This document shows, one piece after another, positions 48,482 through 61,726 of a stretch of 64,000 nucleotides of DNA. The notes under the pieces are model-generated. The model searched no databases. It was not told the DNA's origin and worked only from the letters and a program-made list of their open reading frames with translations. The translations under genes and the position numbers were made by a program. This DNA comes from Strongylocentrotus purpuratus (taxonomy: Eukaryota > Echinodermata > Echinoidea > Camarodonta > Strongylocentrotidae). The stretch covers positions 17,290,809-17,354,808 of the forward strand of contig NW_022145612.1 in NCBI RefSeq assembly GCF_000002235.5. Reading direction: 5' to 3'. How positions within the stretch are numbered: position 1 is the stretch's first letter; the number at the start of each line of letters is the position of its first letter.

Positions 48482-48727
48482 AAACCATAGTTGCTAGTTT
48501 AAATGCATTACGACAAGTGTAGGGTCACTCGAGCCATATTTGCTAGCTCAAATGCACTACAAGTTTAAGTTTACTCAAACCGTAGTTGCTAGTTAAAATG
48601 CATTACGACAAATGTAAGTTCACTCAAACCGTAGTTGCTAGCTCAAATGCATTACGACAAGTAGGTCACTCAAACCATAGTTGCTATTTAAAATGCATTA
48701 CAACAAGACAGTGTAAGTTCACTGAAG
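48482..48727 (+). repeat. tandem repeat, about 5 units of 46-50 bp
   Basis: Units begin AAACCATAGTTGCTAG or AAACCGTAGTTGCTAG and contain AAATGCATTACGACAA and TCACT. Starts fall near 48482, 48531, 48577, 48626 and 48672. It directly abuts a truncated family 1 MITE. Confidence 0.85.
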
Positions 48728-48734
48728 CCTCATT

Positions 48735-49029
48735 CTGTCAGGAACCCCATGACTTTTAGAAGCCGATTGCCTGTCTGATTATCAAGATATTAATGATTGG
48801 AAATAAAAATCAAATTTAGCGATTCCTAACGGTTTTCCTAACACTACAGTCTATTGGGGAAAACGAGTATGGTAAAACCGGTCATTCAAAGATTTTTACT
48901 TTTTTGAGGCACTTCTTGATCGTTTTGAAGTGCAATTTTTTAGGGCTTCAATATTACACCATATCATAGACACTAATAACATGTAGGGCCGTGCATGTCA
49001 GATTTAACATTGTTAAACGATGCCTTTAA
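48735..49029 (+). mobile_element. MITE family 1, 5'-truncated copy
   Basis: It begins inside the element at TCTGTCAGGAACCCCATGAC and ends GATGCCTTTAA. The first 75 bases are missing, with the tandem repeat at 48482-48727 in their place. Confidence 0.85.
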
Positions 49030-51079
49030 TATCATACCTTATCAGCTGATATTTTCCTGTTCACATATTCTCAAGGATGAAAGCAAAGAAACATTTTGTT
49101 TGTTTTGCGATAATTTTCAGGCTACTTAACATAACTCCTGAAACCATGTCTTCTTTATACTCCTTATATACCGCAAGGTACAAAACAGACAAATTTTCAT
49201 CATGAAAAGTTGTCAATGCTACAAAAGTTGCTAAACATAAGTGGTACTTAAAGGGCAATCTAACTCTTGTTCATTTAAATGAGGGCCGAATATTCACAAA
49301 AAACAGAATGGAGAGAGTTTGAAATAAATAGGACTAATAATAATAAAGTTATGAATGGATGAAATATGAAATCACTACAGCTGTGCGAATCTCAAATGGG
49401 CAATTTTGTCAGTGGATTGTGAGGTGGTAACGGTCAACTCTCCCGTTTGTCCTGTACAGAAATATCACTAATTTCTGTTTTTCTCCCAAGTGCCTTCACC
49501 CTTGGGGGCTTGGGGCACTGCTCAAAATATAGTATGGAGAGTATGTACTGCTAAACTACAAATAGTATTCTCCCCTTTATTTCAGCAATTTGAAGAATAT
49601 CGAAATTTGAAATGATCGTAATTAACAGCTTATCTTATCTAATTGGGATGAATAACAGAGGCTGGTAGGTATGCCAACCAGAGTCAAACAACATACATTA
49701 TTAAAAAAAAACATTAACATAAAATAGCAGACATACAATAAAAAAATAGTAATGGTAAATAGAACGAGTGCTGAAAAAGAATAAAATCACAAAAACTTAA
49801 TAGCACAGTGACGGCATGCATTTATTAGCCATATCTAAAATAAGGTAGTTTAATGCATGGTCTGTTACTAAAACTATAATAAGGGAGAAATAGTGATCCC
49901 TTTCACAAAGAGGCTATTAAACCTACATGTATCTGGCATGATATCAATGTTTGCTCATTAGCACAGTATTCAGAAATTAGCACCGCTGTACAATCAAAGC
50001 TCAATGATTTTTAAAGCCTAATATTCAATTTATTGTGGAAGCAATGCTTTCATTTCCAAACCACAGATTAGATATGACAGAATAAGACGTACTCGTCAAA
50101 CTCAGAGATCCTTCATTCAAAATGAATTATTTCAATGATGGAAAATCACTACAAAATACATATCAATTAAATCAAATATTCTTATTTTGATTGACAACAA
50201 ATTATTTTGAGAATCTGAAATAGTCAACAAAATTCATGAACATTTCATGCATAAGAAAAATTCTGTTTGTGCAGGTTAAATGTAATCGAGTCTATGAAAT
50301 ATTTCAGCATAACTGAATTAGGTCTTTTTGTAGAAGACCCAACTATAGATGATTTATTATTCTGCAATTGAAAAAGTACAACCTGGGGGAGGAGCGATTT
50401 CTTATGAAAACTGTAAAGTGTAATGAATTGTTAAATACAAATATAGAAAGTAAAACAATAAGAATTCATTTGACCCCCCCCCCCCCCATGGCTAATTATT
50501 AGTAGTGGTAGTCAGATTGGTTAAATAGTGGAGAACACTTATTCCCTGATCTAAAATTAGTATGAACATTATTTTCCGCTTTATAAGTCACCTCCTATAT
50601 GGACCAGTCGCATAATAGGAAGAGATTAGACATCAAACATCCTTGAATGCATTGGTTATTTCTATTGCTCAAATGTCACATGTTTCCCAGTCTTCCCCCC
50701 AAGACAGCCGACGTCATATGTCATCTTAGTCTCCTTCACAGACCCACCATTATGATGTTTCCTCAGTTCTATCCATAGCAACCCCAGTGAAAAAAATTAT
50801 ACAGTGAAACAAAACAAAACCAAAGAAACAAATATGTGTTATGCTCTTTAAAAATATTGACATAATTATGGTTGATGGTGGGATCAGAGCATTCTGACTT
50901 TAAGAAGGCGACTTAATTTAAGTGAGGTGTCTGATTGCCTGTATGGTAAAAGAACTACATTTAATAGAGCATATTACAAAATGGAAATTTCAGATTATAT
51001 AAGCAATTTGAATGTTAACAAATTACAAATAAGATCCATATTGGTCAATATATCAGTAATCATGTAGATCATATAATAC
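49030..51079. other. AT-rich sequence without recognised genes
   Basis: I see no exon. Content noted: TTAAAGGGCAATCTAACTCT at 49248 may start an unclassified MITE reaching about 49640, and a C run occurs at 50467-50479. Confidence 0.4.
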
Positions 51080-51285
51080 CGGTAATAATAATAATAATAA
51101 TATTCGGTTCTTGTAAAGCGCATAATACCTTATGAAATAACATCTCTATGTGCTTCCAAAGAGCTTTGGAAATTATTATCCTAGCTTTAGCTCCGGCAGC
51201 CGTTACCTAGGTACGCATTCACCTCACCTGGGTTGAATGTGGCAAATGTAGATTAATGTCTTGCCAAAGGACATTAGTGCCACAG
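51080..51285 (-). mobile_element. tRNA-derived SINE, antisense, with (TAA)n
   Basis: TAATAATAATAATAATAATA is followed by TTCGGTTCTTGTAAAGCGCA, and at the other end GGCAAATGTAGATTAATGTC and CAAAGGACATTAGTGCC. This is the same body as 31055-31175, here more complete but still without an intact tRNA head. Confidence 0.55.
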
Positions 51286-51588
51286 AAAAATAACATTTTC
51301 ACAATAAAATTGGTGTTATTCTGCTTAATGAGCAAGCAAAGCAAGCGAGCAAAATTTAGCAAAAGGCAGGGAGACATGCAGGCATGAGGTGTCACCCCCA
51401 CCCTTGTGAAAATATGCCTGTACGCCTGCATGATCATTCATCTCAACAATTACTAGAGTGATACTAAACAAAAATCCTTTGATGAGTTATGGATTGGAAT
51501 AGCAGAAAACTTAAAGGTTGAAAAATGCTGATCATTATACAGCACGCAAGATGGAAACTGCCTAGAAATGAGACTATACTGGACTGCA

Positions 51589-51590
<2 letters not shown>

Positions 51591-51632
<42 letters not shown>
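51591..51632 (+). repeat. (CT)n microsatellite
   Basis: About 20 CT units followed by CACTCACTCTC. Confidence 0.9.
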
Positions 51633-51637
<5 letters not shown>

Positions 51638-52324
51638 ACTCTCTATCTTTCCCTCTCTCTTTCCCCTCATCTAACAGGAAGCAACAAGACTATGATGTCA
51701 TAGGGTCGACTGATGCTTGGTTACCATTCAACGTGACTGTCAAATTTTCTCTCCGGTTTAGACGACCTTTAAGATTGAAATTCAACTCAAGGGGAAAGTT
51801 AACAATGTAACTGAATAATTACCGGCAGGCCATGTCATATGGACCACGGTTCTCGAGGTTACTATACAGAATAACACAAGGCTATGATACACAACACTTC
51901 GATTTTAGAATGTTAAAATAAAAACTATATAAGCCAGTATACAGACATGCATGAACTACATGCGAAATCCCCAATATCCATAATTTGGGAAAGTTAATGT
52001 ACCGTATGTGTTTGTTTAGTACACAAAAGATGGCATATATCTCTGTTAATACACCATAAAAACAGACTTTTGTTCATTAAAAAAAGCTGGAATTCTGTCA
52101 ATACACCCCAAATAGAATCAAATTACAATGTTCTACTGACAAGGAAAAGTGTAGGTATTTCAGTGGTTCTGTATTTTGTTGTCTTTATTAAATATCCACA
52201 TCTTCTGTGCCACCAAATTTTTTGACAATCCGGACTACCGGTACATAGCTTTCAAGATTTTACATGTACTTTTGAATTATACTTCTTTGTTCCTCTGTTA
52301 AATTGGGAATAACATAATTATTGT

Positions 52325-52395
52325 CTGTTTGGAGCCAGAAGGCTGTTAACTCTGTATTACAAGGTACAAGTTAATGCCCTTCTGGTTCCAAACAG
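52325..52395. repeat. 71-bp hairpin repeat
   Basis: CTGTTTGGAGCCAGAAGGC mirrors GCCCTTCTGGTTCCAAACAG across a short spacer with GTTAACTC and GTTAATGC. Relatives are at 7578-7645 and 53866-53932. Confidence 0.7.
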
Positions 52396-53404
52396 CCACT
52401 GTATCTTCCTTGAAATAAACTTTGAGCCGAAGGTACCTAATTTTGCTCCAAGGAGAATTAAAAGTGGCAATTCTTAATAGTCCAAACACGTACCTTGTGG
52501 CTGTCAACAGCACAGAAGGGGTTTAAACATGATGAAGTACAATACATGTAGAGCTGTTATGAACCGTATTTGTAATATTTCATTGCTTGGTATACAAGAA
52601 CATGCATTAGAACTGATATTACTGTAAAAAGTCTTATCACATCTATCAAGCAATTTCATATCATGCTTCGTGAGGCTTGTTGCTAAATTGTCTATGAAGT
52701 GTCTTTCATTTTAATAGTTCATTACAGTAAAACTAAAACTTTGAGTTGGATCGTTGCCATATTAGGCAAGGGAAAATGACTGGGTAAACATCTCATTTCC
52801 AGCCTGGCAATAAGCCCGATACGAACATATGTGAACCAAACCAACCTATATTATGACCTGCACACTAATTTACAAGCAGGAAAACATGATCATCTCATGA
52901 AATATTATATTGTAAGCTATTAACTAGACAGGGGCATTGCCCTTTTTTCTAAATAAAAACAACACCCAGTGATGTTTACTGACCAGTTCACTGCTTTAAA
53001 ATGTGATTTCTACCAAATGTGCTTGCCAGGGATTATAATGCTTGTTAGCAGTACTACCAAGTACCAATCACTAAACATGTTTTGCTCTTGATATGTATCT
53101 AAAAAGTTCCATGTGGCTACATTCTATACTGTTTTCAAAATTTGAGCTTCTTCAAAGAGATATCGCAATTTAAATACATTCTAAGTAAACTGTCTTCTTA
53201 GCGAATAAACTAGTTTGACGTACGCACTCCCATAGATTAGATTCTAAATAGACTTTACCGTGAGGTAAAGTATATTGAGGTTGATTTTATACATTCTAGC
53301 TATACACAAATGATTTTTTTTCAGGTAATTAATTTGTACACATTAAAAGTTCTTTGAACCTTTACGTAAATGTATCTATTACAATCTATACCACTTGATA
53401 AGGG

Positions 53405-53602
53405 ATAGTGTAGTGTAGTGTAGTGGTTATTTCACCAGACTGCTAAGAAAGCATAAATGCTTGTTAGTATTTAAAGCAACCAGAGGACTGATGGATTTAG
53501 GTCCTCTCCGAGAGACCTGGGCACTAACGCATCGCCTTGGTTTCGAACCCGGGTCACAGGAATACAAGACCACTGCTCTACCAACTGAGCTATCGCGCCT
53601 CC
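53405..53602 (-). mobile_element. tRNA-Thr-like SINE
   Basis: On the minus strand the head reads GGCGCGATAGCTCAGTTGGT, then AGAGCAGTGGTCTTGTATTC and GGGTTCGAAACC. The A box (TAGCTCAGTTGG) and B box (GGTTCGAAACC) are intact, and the anticodon position reads TGT (Thr). The anticodon and acceptor stems do not pair, so this is a SINE head and not a working tRNA gene. The body contains GAGAGGACCTAAATCC and ends near GTGTAGTGTAGTG-type repeats. Confidence 0.65.
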
Positions 53603-53865
53603 CACAAAATTAGATGATTTTAGTACACAAACTAATTTTAGTCAATGGGAACACTTAGCAACACCTTTATCAAGTTCTTCTCTGTCATGAATAAGGGTAG
53701 TGCCAATATTTGTCTACCGGTACCCAACAAACTATTAAAGAAACATACATGTACATGTTTTATGTCCCTGTTTAATAATGAACATGTTTAAGAGTTCCAC
53801 ACTGAAAACATGAGGTATAATATGCCTTTGTGTAATTGCCGTTGCTATGACCACATCACTTTGGT

Positions 53866-53932
53866 CTGTTGAGAATCAGAAAGGAGTTAAATCTTTGTAG
53901 TATATGAGTTAATGCCCTCTTGGCTCTCAGGA
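53866..53932. repeat. hairpin repeat related to 52325-52395
   Basis: CTGTTGAGAATCAGAAAGGA and GAGTTAATGCCCTCTTGGCT can pair imperfectly. Confidence 0.45.
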
Positions 53933-56900
53933 GAGGATTTAATTCTGCTTTCAAATCATGCTCCACAAAGATTAGATATCGGATGTGAATATATGTGACT
54001 ATGTTTCTATTTTAAAGAATTGTTGAAGAGTTGTGAGGAAAATTATTCTATTATTCCCAAATAAAAAGTAAATAGTCCTGACAAAGTTAATTTACTGAAA
54101 ATGCAGTTTTTATTAGTTTTAACAGAAAAGCGGATTGCATTTAACCTAAAGTACTATGTACATGCCTACCGGTATTTAATATTTGGATAGGGGGAGTGCT
54201 GCATGTTACACAATTTTTTTTAAAGGAAGCAATTTATTTTTTAAAATCTCATTTTGCAAGTGATGCATTAGGCAATGTGGGTAAGGCTCATCTTTACTCA
54301 ACAAAAGGCAAGATAAATGGAGAACATACATGTAAAGGCAAATATCCTTTTTTTTTGCACCCCTGTGATTTTTCACCAGAGTTTTTTATTAACATTATTG
54401 TTTATCATTATTTATTTCCTTGTTAAAAAAATCCTATAAATAAAGAGAAATTTGGGAGTCCAATAAAATTCAATGCTAGTCCATGACTTTGGTGTCATGT
54501 TTTCACAAGACCCGACTAAAATAGCAAAATTTCATACTTTTTTAAAGTGACAGGGGTATACAAATGAGTGAAAACTCCTTTGCAAACAAACCAAAAGGAA
54601 AAATATCACTTGTTCACAATTTTAAGCACGCACTAAATATTGCCTCTCCCGTCATTCCAGGCTGTGATAGGGCACAGTGATGCGCTCCTGTGCTGTGTTG
54701 TCTAACGGGGGCATTATAGGTTCTTTCCACTGCCCCAACATATTATGCCACACAATGAGTCAAGAGAACACGGATTCACCTCTCTGGCCCACAGAGGGCA
54801 CTGTTCGGGTTGATAAGATTGTGATTCTTGGATATTGGCAGGTACAAACCTATTCAAATTATTATTCTACATCAAATCGTCGGTTGAGCGCCAGACGGGC
54901 ACAATACTTTGTTAAATATCAAATCTTTGCCCCCCTAGTTCTCAACAGACAAACATAATCCTAATCGAAATACATGCACATGCACTTTCAATATAACCCT
55001 TTGAAAATCAATACCTGAATAACATAAACAAAGATTTTCATCAAGTCTAAATATCTGCTTATTTCTATGCCTGCATCTTATAAATCAAAATCTCTAAAAA
55101 AAATGTGAAATATGAAGTTTTTTTTTTAAAGGCCCACATGTTTGTAGATGATAAGTTAACAAGAACAATTTACCCCCCCCCCCCCGATGAATTTTCTTTT
55201 AAAAAGACCAATATGCTACACATTGTCACTGACACGCCTTGGTACAATTTTCATTCACAGGTTAATAGAAAATGAGCTCTATTTGTAATCAGTGGTTACT
55301 ATAAAAAGACATTTATTACTAGGTATTTACTACGAGGTTACATTAAAGACCTCTCTGTTGCTATGTGCAGCACATTTTCAATCAATTTGAGATGCTGAGA
55401 CAAACAATTGTAGTTTAACAGTAATATGTAATGTACAAACTGTAGTTAGCATTCAATGACGCATTGAAGGTCGTGATAGTTACGTATATCCAGGAGAATT
55501 TTTCATGAAAAGAGATTAAATAACAGACTTCCAATTCTATATAAGCTGAATGACATACCCATCGATCACAAACACATTAAAGCAATTCACTACTTGTGTC
55601 TTCACAGTTTTCAAATACATATTTTAATCTGCATAAGTATAATAATTGAACTACCTGCCCCTTGAAGCACTATAGGATGAAGGAACAAGTTTTAGATTAA
55701 AACTTACAACAACTCCTAAACTTCATCAACTTCAAGTAAAATATATCAGCTACCTTTGGCACATGTGAATAATTGGGTATATACCTTTCAATGGCCCAAG
55801 ACGGACCTTCAAAGCTGGCAGGCAGTGTTTACTGTTATTTTCTATCACCATGTATGCAGGCATATGAGGCATGTAAGGTTCAATTTCTTTATTTATGCTA
55901 TATTCCCCAACAACACACATATACATGTAGATCAGCATTTTTGAAGCTTTGTATAGTCATGGCACCCTTTTAAGAAAAACAAAGTTTAGCATCATTCTGG
56001 TACTTGTCAGGTGTCATGCGAGTGAAGCAAGCGAGTGACATTTTCAATATGGTCAAATTGCTATTTTGTAAATAGAATACATGAATTTAAAAAACATTAT
56101 ATTTGGTCTCACCTCGATACACAAATATGAGGACATTCGAGCAAATCGCTGTCAATTTTTTTTCTCATATAAATACATAGGTAGCTGTTTCTCATATTTT
56201 TTCACAAATTGGATGTTTATTTCAAAATAGATCTTTAATCCATTCCTCTCCCGGCACCCCTTGAGCTAGATGTCACATCCTGGGGTGCTGCAGCTAGTAA
56301 CCGGTTTGAAAAACACTGCTCAGTGCAGATACTGATTATATTGCATGCAACATCAATATACATGCATAGTAGAAGCTTCCCGTTTCATGTGCCTACTCTA
56401 ATATGTACAAATATTGTACCACTGACACAAAGGAAGTTATTTTTAATTTCAATCAATCAATCAATCAATATCCAATATTTGGTCATTCATATTCAACTTA
56501 AAGATACCTGTAACAGGAAACAAGCTCATGTAAACCACTCTCTTTCAATGAAGTGACTAGTGTTCAATGCTTGTGTAGAAAAAAAGACAATCTACGTCCC
56601 TGGATGGTGTGATATCAACTGTCATTAGACAAATACATATGTTTGGACTGAAAATGATACTTACGTCAAACATGATTTTTCAAGGAAGTTTTGCTTCAAA
56701 TATCGGGGGGAAAAAAAATCACAAATATGTACCATCTGAAAATACAGTGCACCGGTATCTTGAAATTTATTCCGCACTGTGGATTGATATAATGGACTAG
56801 CCTACAGTATGAATTGATTCTGATTTACAACTGAAAGTGGAATCTATATATGGAGACCTCATAGGTGTGCAGATGTTGTTTCGCTGATTTGTACAGCTCA

Positions 56901-58431
56901 ACCTGTTGTCCTGGTGGCCATTATATTTGACCTAAAAACAAAGTAACAGGTGCTTACTCCCAATGAACTGAAGTATGAGATTTCAACTGACAATTTCAAA
57001 ATCAATTTGAGCATTTACTCCATTAATTGCAGGCTTCAAATGTGTTTTTTTCCCTGTTATCGGGAAGGGGGGGGGGTATTTTTTATTGTTAATGAGAGAC
57101 AAGTCTCTTTGCAGGCCTTCTAAAGTAAACATATATAATAATAATACTAATATTCAGCTTTGAAATAGTGCTTAATACAAATGTCTCTAAGCTCTTTACA
57201 GATATACTATTACCACGGTCATTGGATTCAAAACTTGCCCGCACACACTGTGTCCACAGTCTCCACTCCCTGGGGAGCATTCCAGCCAGGCGTCACTTGA
57301 CGCTCAAAAACTGTTTGACCAAACATATCTCTCAATGAATTGTGATTCATCACTTTTCAGAATGCTGTTAAGAATATTGAGGTTACTATAAGAATGATAC
57401 ATGTACCTTTAATAATAAGGCTATACAGCTCTTGGTTTTAATTTTTTTAATTAATATTTTGATTGGTAAAATAACATCATAGTGTTCAAGATTCTACCTC
57501 AGCAATCTTGAGAGGTTCAACATCAAGTCAATTGTATTGTATAGAGGTAGTTGTAAGTTTAACTCTTGTATACCTATTCTTACTATAATATAAACCAATA
57601 TGCCTGCCCTAAAAGGTTCTATTTTTTAATCATTTTCCATATTGTCCATATCATCACCATGTAGTACACAATCTTTTTCTTAATACAGACATTAATCGAT
57701 AAAAATGGGTATATAAGCAAGAAATCTTTACTACTATAATGTTTGCAGTGCAAATAATTGCAAAGTTCAAAGCACAATGTTTGAAGTATGAATTAGGCTA
57801 GCTCTCTCAATCTTTGCTCAACAACAAAGCAGGGTATTTCCCTCATGAAACCCTGCACAATGAATGAATGCAAAGAGATCACTGTTCAATGATCAAAATA
57901 TAAAATCCTGTATAAAAATGAATCTTTAGACTTACTGTATGCTTGTCATGAATGAAAGTGCATGTGATATCAGTTATAACAGCATGACACGGAAGAAAGT
58001 GATCATTCAACACAGACTCTCTCAAACAATAACATTTATCCTACATATCAATTTCCTTCAATGAGGATATAACTCATAGAGGATTCATATTACAATGTGA
58101 AATTAATATCATACATAAACAACAAGTATTTCTTCAAAGTTTTGCCCATTTGTGCACTTACTTTTTCTATTTTTATTATTTTTCTGTGTGAAACATAAAG
58201 GATTTTCTTCTCTGTAATGGCACCATAAGTGTACATGTCTGATATTACATGATACACACAAGATATAGGGTTACTCACAATTCTAAGCACCTTAATACAC
58301 TTTGGGGGACTGTGAACATTAAATAGAGTAAAGTATAGAAATACAATAAATAGATATCATACTAATGCCTCACTTGAATATAAATCACAGCTACTTAAAT
58401 CTTTCATTGGTACATTTTAGAACACTGATCT
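53933..58431. other. AT-rich sequence without recognised genes
   Basis: No convincing exon was found on either strand. A more GC-rich piece at 54655-54850 (AACGGGGGCATTATAGG, CCCACAGAGGGCAC) stands out but is unidentified. A short SINE-like antisense piece with TAATAATAATAC lies at 57136-57290. On the minus strand 56669-56742 has an acceptor-like TTTTCAG, one open frame and a GTAAGT donor, but its peptide is uninformative. Confidence 0.4.
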
Positions 58432-58586
58432 GGGGGGCATTTCACAAAACTTGTCATCAGTGACAAAAGACAGTGTGTGTTATAAGCTACTGAAATCCTT
58501 GCTTCTGATTGGTTATCAGCAGATTCGTCACTGATTTTTGTAATTTGTCATTGAAAAAAGGTTTTGACGGTGAAACGGGCCCCTGG
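58432..58586. mobile_element. MITE with ends GGGGGGCATTTCAC / GTGAAACGGGCCCC
   Basis: TGGGGGGCATTTCACAAAAC mirrors GTGAAACGGGCCCCTGG, with internal pairing of GTCATCAGTGAC and GTCACTGA. It has the same style of ends as 37063-37197. Confidence 0.65.
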
Positions 58587-60329
58587 TCAGGAGCGAGATT
58601 TGAAATATATGAAGCTATCATAGTGTTTCTCAATTCAATTCGAATATACCAATCACCCACCCCCAAATATTTTGCTCTGGATGTTTAATAGGGGGGTTCC
58701 ATGTCTCTGTGATATTCGAACTTTGAATATTACTTCTAAAGAAATACGGCAATTTTATAACACTCACAAACCTCAATTAGCAAAAACAGTGACCTGTGAG
58801 TACAGTACTTGGGTGCATCTGTATGCCCTTGTATGTTTTTAGACAAAACATTCAATTTAGGGTCGGGTAAGAAGAAGAAGAGAGCCATACTATTCTCTAA
58901 TTTTCACAAGATTTTTAGAACTGCAAAAATGAAATGAACTAGCAATGGGATAAATTTTAGACCACTCATATGATTAAAGTAACAAACGAATTCAGTGAAT
59001 GGTAATGACTTCGTGAAGTTCACAACCAACTGTAAATCTAAGCAGATCGAACGAGGAAGTGAACCTATTGAGAAAATCTGTTTTTTCCCCTGTATCATAA
59101 TGCTGTACATGTTTTCATAACTATCATTCCTGATTCCTCCATGGTTCATTTGGTATTGTCCACACTGCCCATTCTCAATTTTACTATTTTCTCATTTCTT
59201 CGGTAACTAATTATAAGGCTTTTTTTCTTAAATTACTAACTTTACTATCATTAAAGGCACTACATGTATGTCCCATTTGCAGGCCAAAAAATGAAAAGGT
59301 TAAATTCCAACGGCATTTGAAAGATAATACTAATTTAGAACTTCCCTAAAAAAAGGGGGCTTGAAAATGTCTGTAAGTGGGAAAATAACAACTATTAGTT
59401 GTCAAATCTACTTAAGAGCTATAGAGCCAGTAAGTAATAGTCTGATTTTCAGACCATTGTACGGAATGGTTGTACGTTTTATGCTGCGCAAAGATTCAAT
59501 CAGTTCAATTTTAGCCATTACAAGAAGTGGGTTATTGATGTAGACAAATGGTCATGTACCATTTACAGCTCATTTTATGTATGCTATTACCAAAGAAGAA
59601 AAAAGCCAGTCAGTCGCTCAATAGTGTCTGACAGTGAAGTCTAGCAAGTAAACGGGTTTCCATGCATAATTTGAATATTAGGACACTGCTAATGTTTAAA
59701 TTCCATAGATAGGACATACATGACATATTCATAATTCCTGCAAAGTTCTACAGAATTTGATGTTGGCTGCAAAAGGGACATAGTATCTTTAAATAATGTA
59801 ATGGGCACGTCTCTGCTGAATTTAACAACAAAACAAAAAAAAACTTCAGGGCATTTTAAACACAGAGCACTATAAAGTGAGATTCTAAAATTATTGTGTA
59901 TCTGAGTGGCTTAGATCCAGTGAAGCATTCATAAGCTTGCTCAATGTACGTCGCAGGGTGGGCCGGGATGATACATCCAGTGGACCAGCGAAGCACAGGC
60001 GCACAGAGTTTCCAAGCTAGGAATTATTACGACTCGACTACCTCGATACGACTAAAGAACTAGACTAGGTATAAATAGTCAAATTTGACTGAACGCCATG
60101 AATACAATCAACAACAACAACAACACTTTTTAACCATAAAAAGAATCCACCATCATTTTTGTTGCATGTGTAAACAGATAAATCTCACTGATAAGTGAGG
60201 TTCTATTAATGATCCAAATTGTAATTATTATAGTAGTGCATTTTTGTGAATCAAGTTGGTAATGTTGTTACAATGAATATCACTAGAGATTTTGTTTGTT
60301 ACAGCTATTGGCAAGGAGATAAGACAATA
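58587..60329. other. AT-rich sequence without recognised genes
   Basis: I see no exon. ATAGGACATACATGACATAT with TGCAAAAGGGACATAGTATC near 59710-59792 repeats a phrase from 25575-25655, so a short dispersed repeat is present. Confidence 0.4.
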
Positions 60330-61204
60330 TACAGTGCGTCCCAGAAAAAACAAAACCGAGAAGTATCGATGTTTTATCATAACTTAATCACAACCATAAT
60401 TAATGAATGATACATATTTGGAAAGCTTAGAGTCTCCTCTTTCAGTTGATGCTACTCACGTGATGCATATTTTACGCATGAGTGATTAACAGCAATTTTG
60501 AAGGAAGGAAACCGAAAAGTAATTTGGCGGGCGGTATCTGAATTTCAAAGAAAAATTCATATTTCCAGAAAGTTCATTTCTGCTCTTTCATATGATACCT
60601 CAATCAAGAAAAATGAGACAGGAATAACAAAGTTCTGTTTGTTTAAAGTAGCCCTTACATTTTCATAATTTTAACAAACGAATTCGTTTTCACTGGGTGC
60701 CTGCCGTAGCAAAAAGCAGATTTGACAAAAGACTTAACTCCGTTTCGTTGACAATCAGCCGTAGACAAGAGTCTTCATGCATGGCTGATTGTCAACGAAA
60801 TGGAGTTAAGTCTTTTGTTAATTTTGTTTATTAATACGACAGGCAGCCAGTGAAAACGAATTCGTTTATGGAAATGCAAGCACTAATTTAAACAAACAGA
60901 ACTTTGTCATTCCTCGCTCATTTTTCCTAATTGAGGTGTCATATGAAAGGGCAGAAACTCAACTTTCTAGAAATGTAAATTTTACTTCGAAATTCAGATA
61001 CGGCCCGCCAAATGTCTTTTTGGTTTCCTTCCTTCAAATTGCTTTTAATCACTCATGCGAGAAATATGCATTATCTGAGTAGCATCAACTGAAAGAGGAG
61101 ACTCTAAGCTTTCCAAATATGTATCATTCATTTATTATAGTTTTGATTAAGTTATGATAGAACATCGATACTTCTCGGTTTCGTTTTTTCTGGGATGCAC
61201 TGTA
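60330..61204. mobile_element. 875-bp foldback element, near-complete inverted repeat, TA target site
   Basis: The left edge TACAGTGCGTCCCAGAAAAA is mirrored by TTTTTTCTGGGATGCACTGTA, and the similarity runs inward for about 400 bases per arm to a central hairpin (AACTCCGTTTCGTTGACAAT with its complement). TA at both edges and the CAGTGCGTCCCA-type end suggest a Tc1/mariner-related non-autonomous element. A partial relative is at 28248-28697. Confidence 0.85.
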
Positions 61205-61306
61205 CATTAACATACCTCACAGGTACATATGTACAAAAAAAAATGAGATTTGAATCGTGGTTCAGAATTTTCTTTTCTTGTGTGAAGAGGCTTATTGTTG
61301 GTCTTA

Positions 61307-61681
61307 TTAAAGGCATCGTTTAACAATGTTAAGTTGCACGACACTACGCGTTATCAGCATCTGTGATATGATGTAATATTGAAGCCCTAAAAAAATTGCG
61401 CTTCAAAATGATCAAGAAGTGCCTCAAAAGTCAAAATCTTTGAGTGACCGGTTTTTACCATACTCGTTTTCCCCAATAGACTGTAGTTTTATGAAAACCG
61501 TTGGCAAACGGTTTCAAAATTTGTAATTCCAATCATAAATATCTTGATAATTAGACAGGCGATCGGCTTGTAAAAGTCATGGGGTTCCTGACTTACCTAA
61601 GGTTTATAATTATCATTGCAGCATGAGCTAAATCCAGGATTTTTTTTCAGAATCTGAGACAAAGTTACCGGATCCCTTTAA
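61307..61681 (-). mobile_element. MITE family 1, copy
   Basis: It starts TTAAAGGCATCGTTTAACAA and ends GTTACCGGATCCCTTTAA. It is collinear with 30594-30976. It lies only 45 bases downstream of the donor of the exon at 61727-62197. Confidence 0.85.
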
Positions 61682-61726
61682 AGTTAACTCTCTACAGAAT
61701 GAAAATACCAATAAGATGGTGCTTAC

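Noticed and set aside
53526..53602. Possible tRNA-Thr gene
   Set aside because: A and B boxes are present but the anticodon and acceptor stems do not pair, and a SINE body follows.
55750..55938. Minus-strand frame with KHCLPALKVRLGPLK before a GT site
   Set aside because: No proper acceptor tract and no similarity to any known family.
56669..56742. Possible second exon for the gene starting at 62197 (acceptor TTTTCAG, donor GAC/GTAAGT, phase 0 start)
   Set aside because: The frame includes A8 and G6 runs, the peptide is uninformative, and such a short stretch is easily open by chance.
58274..58304. 31-bp minus-strand segment between a good acceptor (GTTCACAG) and donor (GTGAGT)
   Set aside because: Phase 0 reading from the upstream exon hits a stop, and nothing else supports a microexon.
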